A stretch of DNA of 64,000 nt from Coriaria nepalensis. Its lineage: Eukaryota > Streptophyta > Magnoliopsida > Cucurbitales > Coriariaceae. Positions 47,889 through 59,879 of the stretch are shown here, piece after piece. The DNA lies in the NCBI GenBank assembly GCA_027186245.1, contig CP114485.1, positions 5,084,001 through 5,148,000 of the forward strand, given 5' to 3'. A program made the translations under genes and the position numbers. The notes beneath the pieces are model-generated. The model saw nothing but the letters and a program-made list of their open reading frames with translations. It ran no database searches and was not told the DNA's origin. How positions within the stretch are numbered: position 1 is the stretch's first letter; each line of letters begins with the position of its first letter.

Positions 47889-49565
47889 TCAAGCACAAGG
47901 AGAGGAAGATGACAACTGAGGACAACCTGGAACATTTGACTTCTCGCTGATATCATCTGCACTTCTTCTACGACTCTTCTCCGCATCGCTCGAGTTGTGA
48001 GGAATGGAACTTGTTTCTTTCGAATCAACTAACTCCTTCAATTCTGATGCAATCTCGTCCATGGTGGGCCGGAACTTGCCATCTGTCGATAAGCATCTCA
48101 GTGCAATCATGGCAATCTTAAATGCCTCGTCTAAGATATATTGTCCTTCCAGACGGTTGTCAAGGATTTTAAAGATCTTCTGTTTGTTTGCAAGATAAGG
48201 TTTTGCCCATCCGACTAGATTCTGCTCTCCTGATGGTTTGTTCTTATCGATCACTTTCCTCCCTGATAGCAGTTCCAACAAAACTACTCCGAAGGCATAT
48301 GCATCACTCTTAGTTGTTAGACGACCTGATGAGGAATGAACAAAAACAGGTATGATAACTCAAATGAATTTTCTTAATGATCACACCTACAGTTTACACT
48401 TCTGGAGCGGTCGAATATTACCCGAGGCCAGATACTCTGGAGCAACATATCCGTGAGTCCCCATAACCTCAGCAGTGAGATGGTTTCTTTCACCTCTCGG
48501 TCCATCCTTAGCCAACCCGAAATCGGAAAGTTTGGCATTATAGTTCTACAATCATATACAATAGGTGATTCTTAAGAAGATCTAGATCTAAAAAGGGTAG
48601 AGTCCCATGATATACTGCAATACTGATTATAACATACTGAATCAAGTAGGATATTAGAAGCCTTGAAGTCGCGATATGTCACTTTTATTCCGTCGCTGTG
48701 AAGAAATGCAAGCCCTTTTGCAGCATCAAGAGCGACCTTTAACCGAAGACTCCATGAAAGAGGACGGAAGTATGTACCATCTTGGAATTAAGCAATGGAA
48801 AATGAATTTTAAGTTTTTTTCTATAATAACACTCTTGATTGATAGAAGTCCATTCGAAGAAAAAGAAAAAAAATAAAATAAAAACTCACTCCGAAACAAA
48901 TGATTCTCCAAGCAACCACGAGGCATGAACTCGTACACTAAGAACCTGTGTTCGTCCTCCAAGCAATAGCCGATGAGTTTCACAAGATTCGGATGAGAAA
49001 GCTGCCCTAGAAAATTAACTTCAGCCTATAGTAAAGGATTAGGGCATCAACAAATGTGACAGCATCACAACAACGATAACATCAATTGTGTATATGAAAA
49101 CAAAAATCACTCACCAACCATTCCTTGTGACCTTGAAGAGCACCTTGGTTGAGCTTTTTAACGGAAATAACTAATCCGGTATCGGACTTGGCAGGAACCA
49201 TCGAGTGCTCGTCGACCCAGCCTTTGAAAACCAACCCGAAACCGCCTTTGCCTATTACAGTATTAAGACGGAAATTCCGGGTTGCCATTTTGAGCTCGGA
49301 AAGAGTGAAGCTCTTTAAGTTTGAAGAGTTCAAGATCTCATCCCCACTCCTAGGAGTTGTACTCAATGGTAACTTGTTACTTGGGCTATTATGTGATTCT
49401 TTCATATCGGCTTCATTTTCGTGTTTCGAATTTAACCCTTCTGCTTAAGAAAATGAATATTCTCACTGCAGAATATATATATATATAAATCTACATAAAC
49501 AAAGTGAGAGTACCTGTGCTACATGGACTTTCAACCATAATTCCTGCACCAAGGCAAATCCCCAT
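47889..49565 (-). CDS. Receptor-like cytoplasmic kinase, RLCK-VII (PBL/APK1-like)
   Basis: Six exons on the minus strand (49514-49565, 49115-49443, 48890-49025, 48638-48780, 48422-48545, 47889-48325) join in phase to 406 residues. The N terminus [17 protein letters not shown] carries Gly2 and Cys4, the dual myristoyl/palmitoyl signal of APK1/PBL kinases, implying plasma-membrane attachment. Kinase landmarks: [12 protein letters not shown] (81-92), SVKKL with K113 or K114 as the ATP-binding lysine, YRDFKASN (208-215), DFG (228-230) and APEY (255-258). The beta-3 strand reads VISVKKL instead of the usual VAVKKL. The tail is serine-rich ([14 protein letters not shown]). The role is probably immune or developmental signalling below receptor kinases; no specific ligand can be inferred. 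Its stop lies about 400 bp from that of the convergent kinase. Confidence 0.92.
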
Positions 49566-50761
49566 GAAAAAGTTACTCTCAAAACTTGAAGTTTTTCCCT
49601 GCTGCAAATAGAAGAGAGTTAGAGCTACAAACCCATGACTATAGAAGACTTGCAATAAATCAAAACATCCGAGGTATATAAGAAATTAAAGATACGAGGA
49701 TGAAGATGAGTGGAGAAGGACCCTTTTTTTTTTCTCTTTGTGGAGATATTTTGTAGTTTGCCCAGAAGCAAGTTCAAAGTTTTGGCTGGATTGGGAAAAA
49801 AAGAAGATGTAGAGGATGGAACTAGAAAAGAAGGTAGGAGAGAATTTTGCATTTAATGGCCGTTGGTCCCGCAATTTTTACCTGTTTAGCTTGGTCATAT
49901 ACTCTCTCTCTCTGTCTCTCTGTCTCTCTCACCATTTCATTACTAGCCCGAGCGAGATCAGATAAGGCTCTAAAGAGGTAGCTGCTCTGTTATTCATAGC
50001 CGTTGGATTTGTTTCTGGTAAGGAATTTCATTATACCCATAATCGTATTGCATGAAAATTGCCAATTAAGCTTGTTTAGCATGTACGTGAGTATATTGGG
50101 TAAGGTCAAATCACTTCAAATCAAAGCATTCCCACGATCTATTCTTAATCTCCATTCATTGATGAGCAATTTTTAATGTTCTTGTCCCCTTGCAGACAAC
50201 AACAATACAGAGCTTTAAAATAAAAATAAAAAATAATAATAATAATAATTCTTTTTGTTACATTCGATAAAAACAAATAGTCACTCCAGTCAGTTTCTTT
50301 CTATCTCTATTCAAATCCACTACGATTATTGTATTTGAAAAAAGAGTGGACATTAAACCAGCCTGAAAGTTAAGGGTACTTAGTCCGGAGATAATACCTG
50401 CAAAAAAAAAAAAAGCTATATTATTTTATTAGGATTCTTGCATGCATAAGTAATTTCATATTTAATGTTTCTTAATCACCAGCGTGTTGACTTTTTCTTA
50501 CTATTAGTCCGTTTAATATCAGAATAAATCATGATTATATTTGATAATCTAGGATCTACATTGTCCACCATCATACACTGCTCCCTGCTTTCTTTCATCA
50601 TATTAAATCAGCACCGTTAAATCTTGTGATCATCCTTCCAAACGGCCCTACCTAGGTTGAGTAGTCCACTTGCCTACAAAGAGTCAAATAGGCTTCTGTA
50701 TGGGACGAACTTGTGACCACAGGATGGGCCTCACATGTCTATCTGCCAAGTGGCCAAGGTG
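49566..50761. other. Upstream region of RLCK gene 2 and 3' flank of the PPR gene
   Basis: Contains a CT/GT-rich tract (about 49900-49930) upstream of the kinase and AT-rich simple sequence near 50220-50250. No gene. Confidence 0.5.
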
Positions 50762-52477
50762 CTAGGTCCACCTCATCTTGGCGATTGGTGATGTATCATA
50801 TTGAGCATTAGAAACAACATTACAAAGGGAAGAGGATGGGTTGAAACCAGAATCTTGCATTTCCTTAAACAAAACTTTCGCCTCGTCCCACTTCTTATCC
50901 TTGCAAAGAGCTTCAATGGTCCTACCATAACCAGCTGGATTTGGTCCCATCCCATTCTCCACCATTTCCTTAACCAACCTCCACGCCTTATAAGAACTCC
51001 CCTCCTTACAATACCCAAGTATCATCGTATTATATATTACATCATTCAGGTTTAAACCCATCTCAGCCATTGATCTCAACATCTTTGATGCTTCCACCAT
51101 ATTACCTTTCACACACAACCCATGTATCAATACCCCATAAGTATATACATCCGGTACTAACCCAACTTTCGTCATCAAAGAAAGCATCTGAAAGGCCTTC
51201 TTCATGTTTTCAGATTGAACAAATGAGTTCATTAGTATAGTGTATGTTCTTTGAGAAGGGGATATGTTTCTCTCTTCCATTTCTCTTACCATTTCTGAGG
51301 CTAACAATGAATTTCCAGCTCTTGAGAAGCCTGCAACTAGAGTATTGTATGTGACCGAAGATGGGGATTGTCCATTTGTCTTCAACTCATAAAAGTAATT
51401 CAAAGCCTTGCCTAATTTTCCGACGTTACAAAACCCATCAATTAGCATGTTATATGTGACTATGTTTGGAAATATATCACTCATTTTCATCTGATTAAGT
51501 AACCATTCTGCTTTCAAAACTTGTTCTTTTCGACATAGCCCACGTATCAGAATGTTGTATGTAACGACATTACATACCACACCTCTTTGACGCATTTCGT
51601 CGAATAGTTGACGTGCATTTTTCAATCTTCCATCGTTGCAATGCTCATTAATGAGGACATTGTAAGTATATAAACTTGGGGAAACTCCATGAATCCTCAT
51701 TTTCTGAAACAGCTCAAACCCGTCTTTCTTGAGGCCTTTTTTGAAGAACCCATTGATCAAAATGGTGTAAGTATATTCATTAGCAACTAAACCAAGTCTG
51801 CCTATGTTACAGAACAATGCCTTCGCTCGCTTAATATCTCCATTTTCACAGCACCCATCAATCAAACTAGTATAAATTACAACATTAGGAGTAAAACCTA
51901 GTTTCTTCAACTGGGCCAAGAGTTGGAATCCTCTGTTCAAATCACCAGCATCGCAACAAGCTTTAATCATGATCCCAAAACTATACAGATCAACTTGAAT
52001 TTTCCCCATGAATTCGGCGAAAAAGCTCAAAGCTTTTTCAAAAGAATCGAATTTGATCAGAGAAGTTAACAGATTATTGAAAGTGTTCGATCTGGGAAGA
52101 AACCCCTGATTCACCATTTGGTTGAAGTATATTAGGGCTTGTTCAGGCGATTGATATTGAAGATGGGAATTGATGATCGACTCATAAAGGCGGACGTGGA
52201 GTGAGTCGTAACTGAGTCGAGGGCGAGTTAGAAAGGCGAAAAGAGATGGGGCGGTGAAGAAAGGGGAGGATATTCGACCGGAGAGGATTTGGAGGAGAAG
52301 GGATTGGGCGTGTGAGTGAAGATTGGAAGAGAGAAGGTGGTGGAGAATGAAGGAGATTGATTGGTGGGTATGGTGGATGGTCTGAGAAGTTGAACTGAGG
52401 AGAGAGAGAGATTCTAATGGCGGGAATTTCACCATTTTCTGAACCAGAAGGAGAGCTTGCAGGCTCTGTGTCATCAT
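50762..52477 (-). CDS. ABO8: P-class pentatricopeptide repeat protein, At4g11690/ABO8-like
   Basis: Intronless frame of 571 residues. After an N-terminal region rich in serine and leucine (plausible mitochondrial transit peptide), about 13 consecutive 35-residue PPR motifs run from about 97 to 555, with typical starts such as VIYTSLIDGCC, YTYTILINGFF, VTYNILIRGLC and VTYNMLIDGFC. There are no E or DYW domains, so it is P-class. The order and wording of the N-terminal blocks (QILSGRI, FFTAPSL, RLYESIINS) and of the repeats resemble Arabidopsis At4g11690 (ABO8), a mitochondrial factor needed for splicing nad4 intron 3; orthology is inferred from remembered similarity. PPR proteins bind specific organelle RNAs. 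An internal Met at 15 could also serve as start. Confidence 0.9.
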   Translation of the reverse strand: MMTQSLQALLLVQKMVKFPPLESLSLLSSTSQTIHHTHQSISFILHHLLSSNLHSHAQSLLLQILSGRISSPFFTAPSLFAFLTRPRLSYDSLHVRLYESIINSHLQYQSPEQALIYFNQMVNQGFLPRSNTFNNLLTSLIKFDSFEKALSFFAEFMGKIQVDLYSFGIMIKACCDAGDLNRGFQLLAQLKKLGFTPNVVIYTSLIDGCCENGDIKRAKALFCNIGRLGLVANEYTYTILINGFFKKGLKKDGFELFQKMRIHGVSPSLYTYNVLINEHCNDGRLKNARQLFDEMRQRGVVCNVVTYNILIRGLCRKEQVLKAEWLLNQMKMSDIFPNIVTYNMLIDGFCNVGKLGKALNYFYELKTNGQSPSSVTYNTLVAGFSRAGNSLLASEMVREMEERNISPSQRTYTILMNSFVQSENMKKAFQMLSLMTKVGLVPDVYTYGVLIHGLCVKGNMVEASKMLRSMAEMGLNLNDVIYNTMILGYCKEGSSYKAWRLVKEMVENGMGPNPAGYGRTIEALCKDKKWDEAKVLFKEMQDSGFNPSSSLCNVVSNAQYDTSPIAKMRWT

Positions 52478-53689
52478 CTATAACTCAACCTCTCCATTTT
52501 GGCGGGTCTAAATGACAAATATATAAATTAGGGGCAAAATATCATTTGCCCATCCAAACTACCACCCTAGATTTAGCCCTCTAAACTTTCAAAGTCCTAA
52601 AAATATTCTCATTAAACTACCATGATATTATACTTAACCTTTCCAAACTACTACATATTAGAAATGGCCTCCCTGAATCATCATTCTATGATTTATATAG
52701 TGTGACAAAGTTTCGAATCTTTTTTTCCCCCTACGTGGATGCATTAATTTATAGGTCAAATAATATTGAAACAAATTAGTCTTCGATTTTTTTATTTTAA
52801 TAGAAATAAAAATAAACTAAATTTAAAATATTTTGTAAAATTGTTATATTTTTAAATTTAAGTAAATAAAATTATTGATTTATCTTTATTTTTATTAAAT
52901 AAAAAAAAAGATAAAAAACAGATCTTGATTTAAACTCATATCTCAATCTAAACTAGTAGAACAAATTCTAGTCCATTAGCTTGGACTCATATTTGGATCA
53001 AGATCTAAGTCAAAGACAATAGATAGATCGAAATTTTAGTCCATTAGCTTGGACTAAGATTTCAGTCCAGACTTAGACTAGAATCCTTAGTCCGGTCTAA
53101 ACCAAACCTAAATCTTAGTTTAGACTAGAACAAATCTAAATCTCAGTTCAGGCCAGACCAAACTTAGATCTTGGTAAAGGCTAGACCGATATCTTAGTCG
53201 AAGCTAAAAAAAAAAGAAAAAGAGGAGGTGTGAAAGAGACGAACAATCGAGATTGCGGTTCAAGAATGAACAACCTATTCAAAAAGGTGTTTTGGGCGAT
53301 GGCGGATGGTGGAAGAGCATCGATGGCGGATTGCGGAGGAGAGAGAGAGATCGTGATTCGAGAAGGAGCAACCGATTGAAAGAGGAGATTTGGAAGGAGC
53401 CACCAAAATCATAGTTCGAGAAGGAGCAACCGACGGCATATGGCAGAAGATCAACCGATGGTGGATGGCGGAGGAGGTGTTGTGGAGGAGAGAGAGAGGT
53501 TTGGGAAGGAAGGAAAATAGAGAAACGAAAATTAAATGAGAAGGAGAAAGAGGGATATCTTGAGATATGAACATTTTTATTTAAAAAGGAGGATTAATTG
53601 GCAAAAATTATCATACTTAATTTATGTAGTAAACCTTCATGATTCATAATCCTCAAATTCTTTCAACTTTAGTTATAAGACAAGTTTAA
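52478..53689. other. Intergenic region with degenerate repeats
   Basis: The 52920-53210 segment is a degenerate tandem array of words such as TTAGTCCAGACTAGA and AATCTTAGT; 53280-53510 repeats GGAGCAACCGA and GATGGCGGA words. Neither carries a coding signature. Confidence 0.5.
52920..53210. repeat. Degenerate tandem repeat (TAGTCTAGACTAAGAT-like words)
   Basis: Short words around TTAGTC, AGACTAGA and CTAAATCT recur many times with variable spacing on both strands, giving a decayed minisatellite look. Confidence 0.5.
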
Positions 53690-54171
53690 TCAATACCGAC
53701 CGACCGGCATGAAAACATATACAAAGAATAATTTAATGAAGATATCTTCCGACACATGGCGCAACTGTTGTTCCTTCATAGCCACTCCTTAACGCAAGCT
53801 TCGTGGAACGAATGACTACAAACACAAAGCCTCAAACAGAAATCTCTATCTTAAAATATGTCCAAACAAATAGCACATATATCACCATCATCATCTTGAA
53901 CATCACTACCATCTTTCCCTACTTCTATGCCTTTTTCCTCACCGCTTGCTTTGTACATAAAAGCCTTATTATTCACTAAGTTGGTCCTTTGCCCTGCTGC
54001 TGCTGCTTCTGCTTCAGCTTCGATATCGGCACTTCCAGAATCTTCTTCGTCTCTTTCGAACAACCATTGGTAAAAGAAATGTAAACATACCAATGCGATT
54101 AGAAAGACAAAAATAATGATGATTTGCTGGGGGGATATCCCATTAAGACCAATGAACGTGGGGGTTGCCAA
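53690..54171 (-). pseudogene. RING-H2 (ATL-like) E3 ligase gene with two in-frame stops
   Basis: The frame opens MATPTFIGLNGISPQQ, has one membrane helix (about 16-36: IIIIFVFLIALVCLHFFYQW), an acidic linker and then a RING-H2 core typical of ATL-family ubiquitin ligases. The core reads DICAICLDIF, then a TAA (53851-53853), then DRDFCLRLCVCSHSFHEACVKEWL, a TGA (53776-53778), and NNSCAMCRK, all in one frame. The cysteine/histidine ligands are preserved on both sides of both stops, so the gene was lost by point nonsense mutations rather than indels. As it stands only the 106-residue membrane/linker part would be made. Arabidopsis ATL proteins act at membranes; this copy should lack ligase activity. 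Confidence 0.75.
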
Positions 54172-54764
54172 GTGGTAGGCATGGGAAAGTCCAAAGGTCG
54201 AGCCCTTTACCGACCGCCACTTAGGATTAATCTCTTGACTAATCTGGTGGTGAAGTAGTTTCTTTTACAAGGAATGAATGTTAATTTTGAGCAATTTATG
54301 TTGTTTGTGTCCGAACTTGGTTGCAAGCGTATAAGCAAAGCTTCCTTAAAAAAATTGTGAAGTTACCATAAAATCGACCACTTTTCAGGCTTCAAGCCTT
54401 CAACCGCCGCTTTATGTAGGATACTTCCGTTGCCCACAACGCCGTTTTAGTAGGAGTAAGTTTTCAAATTAGTTTGAGGAACTGAAGTTTGTAACGAACT
54501 TGAGTGTTACTTGTCAATTGCACATTCAACATTGCAATCATATCTTGAGTTTTCATTGAGCGCCATTTCCTTGACAAGGAAAGCAATACAGTATTTGATA
54601 ATACCAACAAAGGAAATTTCATATCACACAAATATCTCGTCAAATTATTAACAAGATTCCAATTGAAGGAATCTCTTTTCTGGATGACATCCTGGTAATC
54701 CCGTTACACCAAAGATTTTGGAAATAGCGCATTATCAGATCTTGATCAGACTAATCTGGACCAT
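54172..54764. other. Spacer and TIM9 3' UTR
   Basis: Upstream of the RING pseudogene and downstream of TIM9. No gene supported. Confidence 0.5.
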
Positions 54765-55852
54765 TCAATCTTGAGTGGCTGCTCCTTGGTTAAGCTCAGC
54801 AAACCTCATGCCGACGCGCATAGAATGCTTCAGGAACTTCTCCGCACATCTCTTGACACAAGTTTCCTCTTGTTTCTGAAGAGATTTGTGCTTGAATGTG
54901 TCTACACAGTCATTGAAGCATCTCTCCACGAGCGAATTATACATCCTCAAACTGCAAGGAAAATTTTAATAAGGAATTTGAGATGACAGAACTTATGTTA
55001 TAACAACAGCAAGGAAAAAAGGTAGAAGTAACTGTTTAATATGTCGTTCTCAAAACGTCCAGATGCAACATAACAAAAGTTGTCCTGGTTTTTAAGAACT
55101 TTCATTCTGGCTTCACGGAATTCAGGGTCACAAAAATAACAAACATCATGTGACTTGTAAAATGAACATCCATCGAAGCAGTCTAATGCGGAATAATGAT
55201 ATAATTTGAGAGGGCTTATGCTGTGAAAGGCTGAGTGAAATAGCGATTTCTCAAGAATAACATTTTCTAGGGCAGAAACCAATCTCAATCTATGCTTCAA
55301 TGAAGTATGGATTTTCTTCTTAACACGGTTCTACTACTTGATTCCCCCTTTCTTCAGTAAAGTCTAAGATTCTTCACGTTCAAGAAGAGAAAGTTTATAG
55401 TATGAAGCAGTAGATATATCATCAAGATGATGGCTGCATTTCAGTATATACTAATTAAATGAAAAGTGAAAACCCCATAAAAGCTTACCATTTTCAAATC
55501 CTTAACCCGATTTCCATGAGTATCAACTATGAATTCGATCTTATAGAAATGCAGTTCCAAAATGAGAAATAATCAAGATTTAGCTATCACCTAAAATGCA
55601 AACAAGGATTTTGAAATGAAAGGGTAACAGCTTAAGCTTCAGTTATCTCGCATGATGCTAAAAAGTAGCAAATTTATGATCACAGAAAGAGAGAACAAGA
55701 ATATTTTTGCAGCAGACGAGGAATTGAATCTCAAAAGAGAAATTAAAGAGATGAAACCTGTCGCGAACTTGAAGCTGATCGATCATGACGGACATTCTGA
55801 TCTTATCTTCTTCTGGAAGAGAATCCAGATCTCCTAGCATGCTCTTGTCCAT
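54765..55852 (-). CDS. TIM9: Mitochondrial import inner membrane translocase subunit Tim9
   Basis: Two exons (55758-55852 and 54765-54951) join in phase across an 806-nt intron to give 93 residues, the length of Arabidopsis TIM9. The twin CX3C motif is complete: C43-FND-C47 and C63-VKR-C67, inside LVERCFNDCVDTF and EETCVKRCAEKF, followed by RVGMRFAELNQ. Tim9 forms the hexameric Tim9-Tim10 chaperone in the intermembrane space, escorting carrier and beta-barrel precursors; the four cysteines make two disulfides. The start is the ATG at 55852 (MDKSML); the frame is open further upstream but without an ATG. It shares a 264-bp head-to-head promoter with the RSM22-like gene. Confidence 0.95.
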
Positions 55853-56116
55853 ACTGGATCCTAACTCTCCGATCACCGCCTCAAATTGATGGTTCGAAGA
55901 TCCTCCTCCTTGTTCTCTCTCACTCTGTTTTCGGGCTTTTTCTCAGAAAAGCTCGCGTCTTTCGTTAGTAGTTATAAGGAGGCAAAACCCTAACAGTGGC
56001 GAACCTTAGACCAAAACGACAGCGTTTCGTTCAGCGAAATAATTAGTTGTGAAAATATTTAGAATTCAATTTATAAAACCCTAAACCCCCAAAGCCAGTA
56101 ACTGCAAGAACTGATT
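55853..56116. promoter_or_regulatory. Bidirectional promoter of TIM9 and RSM22-like genes with two telo-boxes
   Basis: The 264 bp between divergent ATGs contain AAACCCTAA at 55985-55993 and again at 56076-56084. Telo-boxes of this exact form are frequent in promoters of plant ribosomal and growth-linked genes. Both genes act in mitochondrial biogenesis, so joint control is plausible. Confidence 0.7.
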
Positions 56117-59100
56117 ATGGCAACAATGATCAACGAAGCAGCACAGAAAATCTTGTCACCGGAAACAATTCTCTCCGCCGCAAAACAGTCGCAGCGTTGC
56201 CTCATCGTCCCCGTCCGTCTCCGCCGCGCCATAAAGAAGTACCTCCGAGGTCTCCATTTTGTACCTTCTCTCCTTTTCTTAACCTCTACATCTTTCTGTA
56301 TATTTCATCTGATTCTCGGAATGTGTTTGCAGAGCAAGAGGAACCTCACGTGAAGAGGAAAGTGTTGAGGCTATCGCAATCATTCAGTGAGATAAAAGAT
56401 GTCAATCTGCAGCTCGCAGCTTCTACTTCGAAGGAGCTGTTTGAAGATCCATTAAAGTCAGTTGATCAATCCAAGCGATGGAAGATTAAGAGTTCGTATG
56501 GTGATATCGGCCTCAAGTATAGAGATGGCGAGACGGTTGCGTATGTTGCTTCTCGAATGCCTGCTGTTTACTCTGCTTGTTACAGAGTTCTCAAAGAGGT
56601 GTGTATGAACTATGGGAGTTTCATTACATTTGAAATGTTTGAAAGTAATATGTTGAAATTCTTAGAAGAAGTTCTTTTCCTTCTCTTCTTGTCTGCTAGG
56701 TTCGGAAAAGATTGCCTGATTTTGCGCCATCTAAAGTACTCGATTTTGGTTCTGGCACGGGATCAGCTTTCTGGTAATAACAATATATCCAATTATCTTT
56801 TAGTGTTTACATAACAATTATATTCATTTTAGTCGGTGATGAAATTAAATCATTGATAAAATGGTTTGAAATTATGATAAAGTGTCCTTTTGATACTTCC
56901 GGAAACAGAAATGACATGGAAACATCCAGTAAACATGGAGGAAACTCAAATTATTTTGGCAACACTTGAAAACCTGTGAAAACATGCACCGACATTGTTT
57001 AAAGTTTTTGTTAGATTGTAACATCATGTTCTTAGTATATTTGATGTCTATAAACATCTTTAGTCAACTTTGAATATATCAGTTTATTAAGAGACTAAGC
57101 ATTGTTTGAAATTTATCATGATGCATCAAATAATAGAGTTTGAGAAAAAAATAAATAAATTACAACACAAAAGAAATATGATAGATGTTATGGCTTTAAG
57201 GAGAGTCCAAATTACTTTCAATGTATGTGCAGTGATCTTCACATGTAGGTAGTATTACAAGTTTCATACTGAAAAATGTATATTATTCAACCTTTGTACT
57301 GAAAAAAAGCTTGTTCTCTAATATGATTTATAGAATGTTCAAGTTCATCCTCTTTTTACATTTATAGAATGTTCAAGTTTATTTTCTTTTTAGTCCTGTG
57401 ATCAAATCTTCAGTTTTATTTGATCTCAAATTTAAATATCAACTTCGCAGGATAAGAATTGTTTTTTGTCTTTTGTGTTTTTTTTTTTGGGGGGGGGAAT
57501 CAAATGTTTAACCCATGATTCCTTTTGTTTGGCTGGAAACATTTATGTGTTTCAGTGGAAATGGGAAATTTGATAGGAAACAGTGGAAACTCCTTACGTT
57601 TTCATGGAAACTTTAAATTTATGGAAATTAATGTGGATATGGTGTCCATGACTGGAAATGGATACATTTAGCATGTTTTGAAAGTATCTACACAATCTGT
57701 TAATCCTTGGTTTGGATGAAATGTATATAGGGCATTGCAGGAAGTCTGGCCAGGTTCTGCGGAGAAGATCAGTTTGGTAGAGCCATCCCATTCAATGCAA
57801 AATGCAAGTAGGCGCCTCATACAAGGTATATTTATCTGAGCAAAACAGGATATCATCATTTGATCGACCTGTTTATTTTTTTGTAGTTTGTAAACAGATT
57901 CTTCATTTGTTATTGACATTTTTATCATTATACGTTCTACTATTAACATGTGCATGATAAGAAAGATTAATACAATGTCTACATGTTATATTCATTTTAG
58001 ATCTGAAGAACTTGCCCCTTATTCATAGTTATGACAGCATTCAAGGTCTGAGTAAAAATATCAGCAAGTCAGAGAGAGAACACAACCTCGTGATTGCTGT
58101 AAGTATAAATATTCTCAAATCTTTTTGTATGATCTGTTTTAGCCTCAGAGCAGTTGCAAGTTTTCTGTGGACTTTGCATCAGAACAGTTGCAAGGTTTTC
58201 TGTGGACTTTGGTTAGCAGTCTATGGCTAATTTTTTTTCTTTTTTTCTTTTTTTCTTGCTATGTGGTCAAGTCTTATGTACTTGGGGAGATACCATCACT
58301 GAAGGACCGGATTACAATACTACGACAGCTTTGGGATCTTACACAGGATGTTCTGGTATAATTAATGCCAATGGATGAGTTTCAGGTCTTACAATTTGTG
58401 GTGTAGAAATATTATGATTCACTTTATATCGTTCATAGTAACATTCTATGGTTTTATGTTTTATGCTACTGTGACCACTTTGGAACATGTTTTTCATCCA
58501 ATCCATATTTTTGAGCAGGTCTTGATTGAACCTGGAACACCACATGGATCAAATGTTATAGCTCAGATGAGGTCTCATATTTTATGGATGGAGAAAAGGG
58601 TGAGGCAAATTTCACCCACTTGTTGAGTTAGGATGCTTAGTCAATGTTTGTTGAGCTAATCCTCTATATTTCACCATTCATAGAAGTTACGTAAATCTGA
58701 GAATGATATTAATGGAAAGTCAAAGGATCTGGTGGCTCGTAAAAGTGGTGTGCATATAGTTGCTCCTGTAAGTATGTCAGCTCTTTTTTTTTTTTTGGGT
58801 TCCGCATTCATTTCTTATAAACAAGTTTTTCACTTTTACTTGTATTTTCTCTTCTCACACACTTGTCCGCTTGATCCAGTGCCCTCATGATGGACGGTGT
58901 CCATTGGAAAATTCTGGAAAATACTGTCATTTTGTTCAGCGCTTGGAGAGGACGTCTTCTCAGAGAGCCTACAAGGTTTGCCCTTAATTCATGTACTAAA
59001 CATGTAGTTTACTGATATAAATACATCTTTCCCTTTTCTTGTCGGTTAATACAAGTCATATTGATTTATCTTCAAAAAATTTCAAGCATTCCAAGGGACA

Positions 59101-59879
59101 ACGGTTACGAGGCTTTGAGGATGAGAAATTCTCTTTCATAGCCTTCAGAAGGGGACATCGACCAAGGTGAGTTTTTCAACGTCAGAGTTCAAATTGTTAC
59201 TGTGGCATAAAGAAAAGCATTCACCATATGTAATTTTTTATTCCACTTCCTAGTAGTTTTTACTGATACTAAATCTGATCAGGGAATCTTGGCCTCTCGA
59301 TGGTGTAAAATTTGAGACTTTAAAGGAGCAGCATGCCAGAAGAAATCCGGAAGATCTCGAAATTGACTATGGTACCTCAACATCTTACTTGAACAATAAT
59401 TTCACGTCTTCTCTGATTTCTCTGATTTATCCTTTCTACCTTGGTCTTGAACAGAGGATTTCATTAATCTACAAACACAATTAATTCCATATGAACCGGC
59501 GGATCTGGCGACTTATGATTCCGATGCGATGGAAACGGATCTACTTGATGATAATGAAGAAGAAGAAGAAGAAAAAGGCAACAAAGAAGAAGAAACAGGC
59601 CGGGCAGATCTTGGAGGTGGTTGGGGCAGGATTATCTATTCACCGGTCAGGCGGGGGAGACATGTTACAATGGATATTTGTCGGTCAACCAAATGTGATG
59701 GGTCAGAGGGATCATTTGAACGGGTTGTTGTTACACAGAGTAAGAACCCTATATTGCATCATCAAGCACGGAGATCTCTTTGGGGTGACTTGTGGCCCTT
59801 TTACAGTACGGTTGGAGAGGAGGGCGGGGAAGGTAACTCTGTAAGAGAAAGTAATGGAAGGGAAGGGGAGGATAGGTAA
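56117..59879 (+). CDS. Mitochondrial ribosome assembly factor Rsm22/METTL17-like
   Basis: Twelve exons join in phase (56117-56249, 56333-56598, 56700-56773, 57731-57825, 58001-58098, 58272-58355, 58519-58599, 58684-58767, 58880-58975, 59087-59166, 59283-59371, 59455-59879), giving 534 residues. The methyltransferase-like fold shows motif I VLDFGSGTG (146-154), SLVEPSHSM and SYVLGEIPS. A cysteine cluster C306-x5-C312-x8-C321 in CPHDGRCPLENSGKYC corresponds to the iron-sulfur site of METTL17. The C-terminal block GRIIYSPVRRGRHVTMDIC with SLWGDLWPF is typical of Rsm22. The family acts in assembly of the small mitochondrial ribosomal subunit. An acidic insertion (NEEEEEEKGNKEEE) precedes the last block. 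Exons are small and all phases fit. A broken partial copy occurs at 63844-64000. Confidence 0.92.

Noticed and set aside
53275..53574. 99-codon minus-strand frame in the repeat-rich spacer
   Set aside because: Low-complexity sequence made of repeated SAIRHR-like words from the underlying DNA repeat; no protein signature.
54998..55300. Open frame of about 100 codons inside the TIM9 intron on the same strand
   Set aside because: It has no ATG at its start (TTG), no family I recognise, and TIM9 splices cleanly around it. Possibly a captured fragment, but not supportable as a gene.
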